From: JBEBVQ01 sp964636205
Lineage (GTDB): Bacteria > Bacteroidota > Bacteroidia > Chitinophagales > Chitinophagaceae
Assembly (NCBI GenBank): GCA_964636205.1
Contig: CAZWPF010000033.1
Span: 1-28,426, forward strand
Direction of reading: 5' to 3'
DNA length: 28,426 nt
Part shown: positions 1-6,518 of the stretch, piece by piece
Numbering within the stretch: position 1 is the stretch's first letter
How the letters are laid out: each line of letters starts with the position of its first letter
Translations under genes and position numbers: made by a program
Notes under the pieces: model-generated
Databases searched by the model: none
Told to the model about the DNA's origin: nothing
What the model saw: the letters and a program-made list of their open reading frames with translations, nothing else

Positions 1-1
1 T

Positions 2-754
2 TACACCTGGGATAATGGCGTAACGAACAACCAACCATTTACTGCTAATGCTACGACCACCTACACAGTGACGGGAACAGACAATAACAGTTGTTCTAAT
101 ACGGATCAAATAACGGTCATGGTGCGCGAACCCGGTACCAATACAATTGATGCAACCATCTGCGTAGGCGATACCTATCAATTAGGCACTCAGTCGCTCA
201 CTGCAGCCGGCACTTATACGGAGATATTTAATAGAATGGCGGCAAATGGCTGTGATAGCGTTGTAACACTGAATCTATCTATCGCACCTGAAGATGTCTC
301 TGTAACTCAAGACGGTCAAACCCTTACCGCCAACGAGCCCAATGCTAGTTATCAATGGATCAATTGCGCGGACAATAGCTTAATCACCGGAGCGAATAAC
401 CGGAGCTTTACTCCAAACTTGCCCGGCGTCTTTGCGGTCATTGTTACTCAAAACGGATGTAGCGACACATCTGGTTGTATTCCATTGTGGCCTGCAAGTA
501 TTGCTACTTCAACCAGTGGAGCGAATCTGATACTCTATCCGAATCCGGTGCAGGATCAACTGACGATCAACGGAACCGGAATCACTGGAATTACAGTTAG
601 CGATATTACAGGAAAGTTGCTGTACAAGGTAAACACCACACAATCCGCACAACTCTATACCGTACCTACTAATAACTGGAATGATGGTATTTATCTCATA
701 CGCATCACCACCAATTCCGGGCAGGAGTTATTTAAAGTCCACAAAACAAAATAA
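2..754 (+). CDS. T9SS type A sorting-domain secreted protein, 5' truncated by window
   Basis: The frame is open from the first bases of the window, so only the last 250 residues of a larger protein are present. It begins inside a YTWDNG...TYTVTG repeat of the kind found in SprB/PKD-like adhesins. Next comes a module ending GCDSVVTLNLS (about residues 50-90) and an Ig-like module with YQW and paired cysteines (about 95-155). The last 80 residues start at LYPNPVQDQLTI and end GQELFKVHKTK, the type A (por secretion) C-terminal signal. Such proteins cross the outer membrane by T9SS, after which the signal is removed. The ligand or enzymatic part would lie upstream and cannot be seen. A strong hairpin terminator follows the stop. 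The GCDSVV...LNLS module recurs near the C-terminus of the protein at 10680-12770. Confidence 0.9.
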   Translation, partial: YTWDNGVTNNQPFTANATTTYTVTGTDNNSCSNTDQITVMVREPGTNTIDATICVGDTYQLGTQSLTAAGTYTEIFNRMAANGCDSVVTLNLSIAPEDVSVTQDGQTLTANEPNASYQWINCADNSLITGANNRSFTPNLPGVFAVIVTQNGCSDTSGCIPLWPASIATSTSGANLILYPNPVQDQLTINGTGITGITVSDITGKLLYKVNTTQSAQLYTVPTNNWNDGIYLIRITTNSGQELFKVHKTK

Positions 755-775
755 ATATCTGTGGTTTTAAATTTA

Positions 776-812
776 AAAGCGGATGGTTTTACAAGACCAT
801 CCGCTTTCTATT
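776..812. terminator. Bidirectional rho-independent terminator
   Basis: A perfect 12-bp stem AAAGCGGATGGT / ACCATCCGCTTT (776-787 and 796-807) with an 8-nt loop is followed by CTATTTTT. On the minus strand the stem is followed by a T-rich stretch. It lies between the convergent genes ending at 754 (+) and 829 (-), so it probably serves both. Confidence 0.9.
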
Positions 813-828
813 TTTAACTCATTTGGAG

Positions 829-1836
829 TTACCAAACCTGCACTTCTCTTTCGAGTGTAATCCGATAACGCTGCTTTACCGATTGAATAATTTCTTCTGA
901 AAGATCATATAATGCATCGCCCGTTCCTCCCCCATAGTTAACTAAAACCAGAGCTTGCCTTTCATGTACGCCTATTGCGCCTCTTCTATATCCCTTCCAT
1001 CCACAGGCCTCAATCAACCAGGCCGCCGGCACTTTAACCGTATCCTCATTCACCGGGAACCAGGGAATATCCGGTGATTGTTGTTGTAACAAATGAAATA
1101 ATTCGTTGGGAATAACTGGATTCTTAAAGAAGCTTCCTGCATTACCGAGCACTTTTGGATCCGGGAGCTTACTCCTCCGGATGGACATCACGGCTGCAGC
1201 GATTGCGTGGGGGTTGACCTCCGATACGCCCATTTTTTCCAGTTCCTGATTAATAGCTCCGTAACTGGTTCTGTTTATCGGTTTGCGCGACAATTTGAAA
1301 ACTACCGAGGTAATCAATATTTTACCTTTAAGTGCCTGTTTAAAAATGCTATCGCGATACCCAAACCTACATTCCTCATTAGTTAAGGTTAGATAGCAGG
1401 CTTCTTCCCAAAACCAAGCTGTGACTTGCTGTATGGTTTCACATACTTCCACCCCATATGCTCCTATGTTCTGAATGGGTGCAGCCCCGACAGTACCGGG
1501 AATCAATGCTAGATTCTCTAGTCCCGAAAGTCCTTTTTCCAGCGAATACATCACCAGATCGTGCCAGACCTCTCCCGAGCTAACTTCCAGCCATACGTAT
1601 TCATCATCCCGGGCTAATTCCTTGATTCCTTTTAAGCGATTATGGACGACCAGTCCCTGCACCGGACTAGTCAGTAAGATATTACTTCCCCCACCCAGGA
1701 TGTGGATACTACTTCTATCTTCCACCTTCGAAATCAATCCCGGAATATCCTCCTGATTGGATAAAATAAAAAATTTCTCTGCCGGTATATCTATACCGAA
1801 GCTATTATATGGCTGAAGTGATTGCTGCAACTGCAT
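829..1836 (-). CDS. murB: UDP-N-acetylenolpyruvoylglucosamine reductase MurB (type I)
   Basis: MurB uses NADPH and FAD to reduce UDP-GlcNAc-enolpyruvate to UDP-MurNAc, the second committed step of cytoplasmic peptidoglycan precursor synthesis. The 335-residue product matches the E. coli-type (type I) enzyme along its length. It has an FAD-binding ILGGGSN loop (46-52), GLENLALIPGTVGAAPIQNIG (105-125), the substrate-loop tyrosine in FGYRDSIF (Y160), the proton-donor serine in GNAGSFFKNP (S235), and the conserved acidic residue in the terminal LEREV (E331). KLPDPK and VPAAWLIEACGWKG are further family signatures. The ATG start aligns with the family start (SLQPYNSFGID). A TAACTTTA box ends only four bases before the ATG, with TTG 17 bp upstream, so the mRNA may have almost no leader. 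The gene stands alone and converges with the secreted-protein gene to its left. Confidence 0.97.
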   Translation of the reverse strand: MQLQQSLQPYNSFGIDIPAEKFFILSNQEDIPGLISKVEDRSSIHILGGGSNILLTSPVQGLVVHNRLKGIKELARDDEYVWLEVSSGEVWHDLVMYSLEKGLSGLENLALIPGTVGAAPIQNIGAYGVEVCETIQQVTAWFWEEACYLTLTNEECRFGYRDSIFKQALKGKILITSVVFKLSRKPINRTSYGAINQELEKMGVSEVNPHAIAAAVMSIRRSKLPDPKVLGNAGSFFKNPVIPNELFHLLQQQSPDIPWFPVNEDTVKVPAAWLIEACGWKGYRRGAIGVHERQALVLVNYGGGTGDALYDLSEEIIQSVKQRYRITLEREVQVW

Positions 1837-1964
1837 GGGGTAAAGTTACCTGAATTGCAATTATCCAATTGTTTGTTTAATAACTATAATAAAATTATTC
1901 AATCTGATAAACAAGAATGAATAAATGAGTCCCGGGAAAATTACTAAAATTCCGCAAAGCGATA

Positions 1965-1972
1965 TATATTTG
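1965..1972 (+). promoter_or_regulatory. -7 promoter box of tRNA-Ala
   Basis: TATATTTG is an exact match to the Bacteroidota TAnnTTTG -7 element. It ends 9 bp before the first base of the tRNA, so transcription would start almost at the mature 5' end. No clear -33 TTTG is seen at the usual distance. Confidence 0.7.
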
Positions 1973-1981
1973 CATGCTCTC

Positions 1982-2061
<80 letters not shown>

Positions 2062-2064
2062 TAT

Positions 2065-2099
2065 AAGGCACTTACGTGAATCTTCGTAAGTGCCTTTTT
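2065..2099 (+). terminator. Element-borne terminator of tRNA-Ala
   Basis: AAGGCACTTACG / CGTAAGTGCCTT forms a perfect 12-bp stem (2065-2076, 2085-2096) with an 8-nt loop, followed by TTTTT. It begins just after the end of the left repeat, so it probably arrived with the element and replaced the original tRNA terminator now found after the right repeat (3888-3916). Confidence 0.9.
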
Positions 2100-2344
2100 C
2101 ATGGCTGTGCACACAATGTGCACGCAGCTTTGACCATACACGGCAAAAGAAAGCGAGGGAAAAGTGAAGGATCATGTTGCCACTTTTTAAATACTTTTTG
2201 TTTTAAAAAGTAGTTCACTTACTTCACTCTAATAACATAGATAAAATACACATGCGGCAGCGCTTATAAAAAACCCTTTTTCTCTCTTTAACTTCACTTT
2301 TTGATATAGCCAGATAAGATCCGTACAAAGAAGCATTTCTTTCC
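2100..2344. other. Non-coding left end of the element, rich in inverted repeats
   Basis: No convincing gene is seen here. It holds GTGCACA-CAA-TGTGCAC (2107-2123), a 10-bp inverted repeat ACTTTTTAAA/TTTAAAAAGT (2183-2192, 2203-2212), and outside that AGTGAAG/CTTCACT (2164-2170, 2222-2228). Such repeats next to an attachment site could be recombinase or accessory-factor sites, but that is inference. Confidence 0.5.
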
Positions 2345-2572
2345 CTAAACAGAGCGTGTACTGATTCTTTTCCCAAACATATCGAACACTTCAATCGTCC
2401 TGTCACGGCGTACTGTAAACGTACCTGCAGATGCACACATCACCTCCCTGTTATTGCGCGGGATAACCGCTATGCGCTTGCAATTCTCATCGTAAATCTC
2501 AATCGAATTACCCCTGTACACTACAATAAAATCATCATCTACAGCAACCGCTTCCCGATTTGCGGCGTTCAT
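2345..2572 (-). CDS. Small protein with two internal repeats, unknown function
   Basis: The product is 75 residues from the ATG at 2572, which has AGGAGA 9 bp upstream. The frame is open to a TTG at 2617, but that stretch overlaps the end of the broken transposase, so I prefer the ATG. The protein is a twofold repeat: FIVVYRGNSIEIYDENCKRI and FTVRRDRTIEVFDMFGKRI share F-x-V-x4-[ST]IE-x-[YF]D-x3-KRI. Each half could form a few beta strands, like a single propeller-blade hairpin. No signal peptide or catalytic motif is seen. I do not recognise a named family. Its position inside the tRNA island suggests cargo, or a gene whose 5' end was replaced when the IS fragment was deleted against it. Confidence 0.6.
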   Translation of the reverse strand: MNAANREAVAVDDDFIVVYRGNSIEIYDENCKRIAVIPRNNREVMCASAGTFTVRRDRTIEVFDMFGKRISTRSV

Positions 2573-2612
2573 ACTGGAGAGTCTCCTGCTGAAAGCATCC
2601 TGCAGCTCAACT

Positions 2613-2977
2613 GTCAAATCTAATCCGCTCCGGAATCACCCCCAACCCCACGGGCAAATTCTCCAATACAGCCACCACATCGTAGCCTTTCAGCGACTGC
2701 CCGACGCGGATAGTCAGACATTTCGACTATAATTATCAACTATATTTAAGGCGCGAAAACGACGCCCATAATACAATTCGTCCGTAACAAAATCCATGCT
2801 CCAGCATTGATTTGTCCTATCTTGTTGAGGCCGTTCCAGACGATGAGCTCCCGACTTACTACGTCGCGGTCTTTTGCTGCGTAGCTTAAAGCCTTCTTCT
2901 TTATAAATGCGATAAACCCGCTTATGATTGTCTTTCCAACCTTCCATGCGTAGCAAAACGTATATACGCCAAAAGCC
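2613..2977 (-). pseudogene. IS3-family transposase (OrfB) fragment, frameshifted and truncated at both ends
   Basis: Reading leftward from about 2977, the frame gives WRIYVLLRMEGW, NHKRVYRIYKEEG and a basic RRSK stretch, then QCWSMDFVTDELYYGRRFRALNIVDNYSR. This is the HTH_21 region and the first catalytic Asp of an IS3-type DDE integrase core. The frame then stops (TGA, 2714-2716). The neighbouring frame continues without a break as LTIRVGQSLKGYDVV...GVIPERIRFD, the expected next part of the core, so one base has been lost near 2718-2724. Homology ends at about 2613, just before the second catalytic Asp-Asn-Gly, and begins abruptly at about 2977. OrfA, most of OrfB and the terminal inverted repeats are missing, so it cannot be active. 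Confidence 0.85.
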
Positions 2978-2985
2978 AGGTATAA

Positions 2986-3318
2986 CTAATGTCCGGCTAT
3001 CTCTCCTTTTACTGTGGATTTGCCTGATCTTAATTTCAGATGCTTTATCTTTCCAAGTCTAATATTTCTCCCTGCATTCCATAGATCGTATTTCTGCTGC
3101 ATGTTCAACCATAGCTCCGGAGTTGTTCCAAAAGCTTTGCTCAGCCGTAGTGCCATTTCAGCACTCACACCGGAATGACCGTTCACAAGTAAGGAAACCG
3201 TCCGGCGTGCAACGCCTAAATTACTGGCAAGATCGGTAACGCTAATATCCAGTGGCTCCAGATACATTTCTTTCAACACCGCGCCCGGATGTATGGGCTT
3301 CATTCCTCTTTTCAACAT
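2986..3318 (-). CDS. higA: HigA-type antitoxin, XRE family DNA-binding protein
   Basis: The 110-residue product reads MLKRGMKPIHPGAVLKEMYLEPLDIS, the standard HigA opening. A helix-turn-helix follows (SVTDLASNLGVARRTVSLLVNG), then MALRLSKAFGTTPELWLNMQQKYDLW, the HigA family signature. HigA neutralises the HigB mRNA interferase and represses the operon. I chose the ATG at 3318; the frame is open further upstream only to a TTG inside higB. It lies 22 bp downstream of higB on the same strand, in the toxin-first order typical of higBA. The stop is only 9 bp from the right edge of the IS3 fragment, so the extreme C-terminus may have been altered by that junction, although the length is normal. Confidence 0.93.
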   Translation of the reverse strand: MLKRGMKPIHPGAVLKEMYLEPLDISVTDLASNLGVARRTVSLLVNGHSGVSAEMALRLSKAFGTTPELWLNMQQKYDLWNAGRNIRLGKIKHLKLRSGKSTVKGEIAGH

Positions 3319-3340
3319 AACATAGTTTATTTTCCTGTTC

Positions 3341-3619
3341 TCAATGGTAGTCCAGATAGTCAACCAAATAAGCATCTCCATTTTCAAAGCGGAAGATTAT
3401 ACGCCAGTTACCTGTTACTGTAACTGCATGAAATCCGGCAAGATCACCTTTTAAACCATGCAACCCTGATCCGGGAAATCCCATATCTTCAACTTTTATG
3501 GCGGCATCCAATAAGGTCAGAATATTTCTGATCTTACTAACATGAGTGGCTGGCAGCTTGGATGAATTGTTTTTCTCCCAAAGCAATTTCAAGCCTTTAT
3601 GTCGGATGCTAACAATCAC
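3341..3619 (-). CDS. higB: HigB/RelE-family toxin (mRNA interferase)
   Basis: The product is 92 residues, the usual size of the family that cleaves mRNA on the ribosome. Typical features are an N-terminal MIVSIRHKGLKLLWEK, the HGLKGDLAGFHAVTVTGNWRI core, and the C-terminal FRFENGDAYLVDYLDYH with the conserved histidine at the end. The start is GTG at 3619; no in-frame ATG exists upstream. The -7 box ends 4 bp before this GTG, so the transcript would begin at or very near the start codon, suggesting a leaderless message. It is followed by higA, and together they form the only complete functional unit in the element. The toxin looks intact, with no frameshift. Confidence 0.93.
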   Translation of the reverse strand: MIVSIRHKGLKLLWEKNNSSKLPATHVSKIRNILTLLDAAIKVEDMGFPGSGLHGLKGDLAGFHAVTVTGNWRIIFRFENGDAYLVDYLDYH

Positions 3620-3623
3620 ATCA

Positions 3624-3654
3624 CAAATGTAACACGATATGTTACAGGTTACAA
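3624..3654 (-). promoter_or_regulatory. higBA promoter with embedded palindromic operator
   Basis: On the minus strand TTG (3654-3652), a 20-bp spacer and TACATTTG (3631-3624) form an excellent Bacteroidota promoter. The perfect inverted repeat TGTAACA-CGATA-TGTTACA (3628-3646) fills the spacer and touches the -7 box, and a further half site GGTTACA (3647-3653) runs into the -33 element. HigA binding here would block RNA polymerase, the expected autorepression of a toxin-antitoxin operon. Confidence 0.82.
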
Positions 3655-3834
3655 GTATTCTTTGTTAAGTTTTACGAAAAATTTTTCAGGCGATTGTGTC
3701 CGTTAACAAGGTTACCAACCGCAAAAGGGGGTTATAGGCGTTATCTTTAAATTTAAAAAAATAGACATGAAATTATATGAATGATCCAATTGGGCTTAAT
3801 CAAGAATTATTAGCACTTTTACAACCCATTTCCT
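3655..3834. other. Non-coding right end of the element
   Basis: AT-rich DNA between the higBA promoter and the right repeat. It contains no complete gene. A short frame starts at ATG 3777 and runs through the right repeat to a stop at 3893 (38 residues); it looks like a gene start cut by the integration junction, or chance. Confidence 0.4.
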
Positions 3835-3883
3835 CATGGCATGCAAGAGGTCATCGGTTCGACTCCGTTATCCTCCACAAGAA
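3835..3883 (+). repeat. attR-type direct repeat (displaced tRNA-Ala 3' half)
   Basis: Exact 49-bp copy of 2013-2061. The bases to its left do not resemble a tRNA 5' half, so this is the original chromosomal 3' end of the tRNA gene pushed away by the insertion. It is followed directly by a terminator, as expected of the ancestral locus. Confidence 0.9.
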
Positions 3884-3887
3884 AAAA

Positions 3888-3916
3888 CCCTGAAAACAAA
3901 GTTTCAGGGCTTTTTC
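3888..3916. terminator. Bidirectional terminator, ancestral tRNA-Ala terminator
   Basis: CCCTGAAA / TTTCAGGG (3888-3895, 3902-3909) with a 6-nt loop is flanked by A6 on the left and CTTTTTCTTTTT on the right, so it can act on both strands. It now ends the minus-strand gene at 3996-6440; before the insertion it would also have ended tRNA-Ala. Confidence 0.88.
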
Positions 3917-3995
3917 TTTTTCATCTGTTTTTGAAACATTCGATTGTCTCGAACTGAGAAGCATTACTGCACTAAGTATTAGGGGAAACTAAATT

Positions 3996-6440
3996 CTATC
4001 TCACGACCATAACTTGACCTGTTTTAGAGATCCGGTTCGACTCTGCTCCAACTTCTAAAATCATTTGATACATATACGCTCCGGTAGGTGCAGGTTCCCC
4101 TTTAAACGTTCCATCCCATCCCTTACGAATATCTTTTCCGTGCACCCCGTAATACACTTCTTCACCCCAACGGTTAAATATCTGCAGACTGTAGCCTTTA
4201 ACCGGACAACTTTGTTCCAGTGCTGGCCTGAAAATATCATTCAGTCCGTCGCCATTAGGTGAAAACGCTTCCGGAACCATTACGGTACAATCACACATCC
4301 TTTGCTCGATCTTCTTGTTGTCTGTACCCACACAATGTCCGTACTTCACTTTTACTGAATATTCCCCCGCTTCCTTCACAGTAATTCTGTCTTCATACGA
4401 ACCGTTGCTCCAGGTTACCTCCGCTCCGGGAGGAACGTTTGCTTCCAAATCTATTTGGAGAATTTGATCGTGGCAAACAATTGTATCATTGCCCAATGAC
4501 TGGGTTAGATCAACGTATTCTATGAATATACTATCCCTATCCATACAAGCTCCCTCTGATACTTCTACCCAATACAATCCCGTCCGATCTACCGATATAG
4601 AAGAATTGGTCGATTGGGTACTCCAGAGTACCGAAGCAGCCGGGGACGGCGGACGGGCGGTGAGGACAATTGGGGGATAATTGTCTGCGGAGACACAAAT
4701 CAGGGTATCTTCGCCAATATATTGTGGTATATGAGTGAGCTGGATATTAATAGTATCTGAGAAAGTACAACCTTGTTCATTTATGGATGCCCAATAAGTC
4801 CCGGATTTACTTACAATCAACTCCTGACCTGTAGATCCGTCGGACCAGATAATGGGAACATTACTATGTGGCAACCGCAAGACAATAGGCTGTGGGTTCT
4901 CACAGACTACAGTATCATTTCCCAATTCGAAGGGCAAATCAACTCCACCCACCACGATAGTGTCTATCCTTGTAATACAATTGTCGACGCTTTTCACCCA
5001 AAAAACACCACGAGTGTTAATGGTACGCGTAACGGCAGCTGTGCCATCATCCCATTCGTAGCTCCTATATCCCGCGGGAGCATTTAAAACCATCGACTGC
5101 ACAGGTCCGCAAATGGTAGTGTCGCGCTTATGTGTAAACAGCCGATTTTCTCTCACAACGTAATGGGAAAACCCATAAATCGCAATAGTGGTGGTATCAG
5201 GGAGTGTAAGTGCCAAGGAATCGAACTGACATAAAGCGCCGCTTTCATTGGGAGCATTGATTACGCCGATATCCCTACCTGCATAAGAGGGGTAACCAAA
5301 ATTATTTCTGCTATTGATAAAATACATTTTACCATCGGGGGCTAATTTCAATTGAGTTTCAGGAATCAGACAAGTACTCACTTCCTTTTTCGATGCTCTC
5401 ATCGCAGCCGGATCTGCGCTATTCACTTCAAACTGGTAAATCCCCCAGTATGGCTGTCCATCGTCCCGATGTGAAACACTATAAATTTTAGAATCATCCG
5501 GTGAAAACATTGCACATCTGGAGCTGTAGCCCGTGTCTACAAATACCGGATTTGAAATAGTTCCGGTAAAAGCGTCAAAGTCGAACATCTCCACAAACTT
5601 GCCATTGGTAGAACTCAGGACAAGCTTTTTACCGTCCTGACTGGCGTCCAGAAAACTCTCCCTCCAATTACTGGGAGTGGGACCACCGGGGAAAAACGGC
5701 GGCACAACCTTATAATGTCCTACTCTCTGGATAACCGGGGTAGTATTCAAACCGGAACCATTAATTTCATAAACATAAAAGAGGTTGGTATCGCGGGCAT
5801 GTGCAATAACCCAAATATTACATTGATTTCCGGGAACCGCTACTAAAGAACCTGACAGTCCCTGCGCCAGACGTATCCATTTTTGTCCGGCAACCAAATC
5901 TCCGTATCCACCATTTAAACGCATATCCACCACACTATAACGCAAATCGCCACTACTTGCTGGTGATACATGCGAGAAAATATAGTACCTATTGGTATCT
6001 CCGATAAAGGGAACAATCATAGCGCCTTGAGAGCAAGCCTGTGTCAGGCCGATAGTATTCACCGCCCCGGTATGTATCGGCAGACCATTGGGCATGGGCG
6101 TATGCCTGCGATCCCATGCATGGCTCCCATTTGTATAAAAAAGCAGATTGCCGCTCGTATCACACACCGACGCATTCGCCAATCCGGTAGTAAAACCCTG
6201 CGGGGGTCTCTGGGATGTCGGAGTACCGGCGGTACCGGTTGCTATCGGAACGGGAACCCCGGTCCTGAAATCAAAACCGGTATAAATTCCAAAAGCAAAT
6301 ACGATATTTTCCTTCAGATACCATTGCGCCTTAACCTGCGTTGATCCAATTGTCACACTTAATAGTAATAGTACGAGAAAGGACCGAAGGGTTACACCCC
6401 GCGGTCCCGGTCCCATACAAATCAAACAAGCAATCTTCAT
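3996..6440 (-). CDS. T9SS type B (gliding-motility C-terminal domain) secreted protein
   Basis: The product is 814 residues. A signal peptide is visible (hydrophobic FLVLLLLSVTIG, likely cleavage after VKA, about residue 38). Residues about 40-430 form a beta-rich domain opening with WYLKENIVFAFGIYTGFDFRTG and SGNLLFYTNG, a pattern seen at the start of many Bacteroidota gliding/adhesin proteins and probably propeller-like. From about 430 to 715 come four tandem Ig-like repeats, each with a GNDT-[IV]VC or RDTTIC opening, a W-[SD]-x-G strand and a G-x-YW-V strand. The end (about 718-814) is the CHU_C/gliding domain: VPEAFSPNGDGLNDIF, IFNRWGEEVY and PTGAYMYQ. This domain directs type IX secretion without the YPNP-type signal. 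The cargo function is not evident. It lies 78 bp downstream of the secreted protein at 6519 on the same strand, with no clear promoter in the gap, so it may be co-transcribed. Confidence 0.9.
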   Translation of the reverse strand: MKIACLICMGPGPRGVTLRSFLVLLLLSVTIGSTQVKAQWYLKENIVFAFGIYTGFDFRTGVPVPIATGTAGTPTSQRPPQGFTTGLANASVCDTSGNLLFYTNGSHAWDRRHTPMPNGLPIHTGAVNTIGLTQACSQGAMIVPFIGDTNRYYIFSHVSPASSGDLRYSVVDMRLNGGYGDLVAGQKWIRLAQGLSGSLVAVPGNQCNIWVIAHARDTNLFYVYEINGSGLNTTPVIQRVGHYKVVPPFFPGGPTPSNWRESFLDASQDGKKLVLSSTNGKFVEMFDFDAFTGTISNPVFVDTGYSSRCAMFSPDDSKIYSVSHRDDGQPYWGIYQFEVNSADPAAMRASKKEVSTCLIPETQLKLAPDGKMYFINSRNNFGYPSYAGRDIGVINAPNESGALCQFDSLALTLPDTTTIAIYGFSHYVVRENRLFTHKRDTTICGPVQSMVLNAPAGYRSYEWDDGTAAVTRTINTRGVFWVKSVDNCITRIDTIVVGGVDLPFELGNDTVVCENPQPIVLRLPHSNVPIIWSDGSTGQELIVSKSGTYWASINEQGCTFSDTINIQLTHIPQYIGEDTLICVSADNYPPIVLTARPPSPAASVLWSTQSTNSSISVDRTGLYWVEVSEGACMDRDSIFIEYVDLTQSLGNDTIVCHDQILQIDLEANVPPGAEVTWSNGSYEDRITVKEAGEYSVKVKYGHCVGTDNKKIEQRMCDCTVMVPEAFSPNGDGLNDIFRPALEQSCPVKGYSLQIFNRWGEEVYYGVHGKDIRKGWDGTFKGEPAPTGAYMYQMILEVGAESNRISKTGQVMVVR

Positions 6441-6518
6441 AAAATACCGAATTCACAAACGTTTAACGAAAACAACAAACTCGAAACAATTTCTATAATG
6501 CAATCTCTATAATTGACC

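Noticed and set aside
2224..2436. A 70-residue minus-strand frame overlapping the small repeat gene
   Set aside because: Basic, cysteine-rich, low-quality composition and out of frame with the better-supported gene at 2345-2572.
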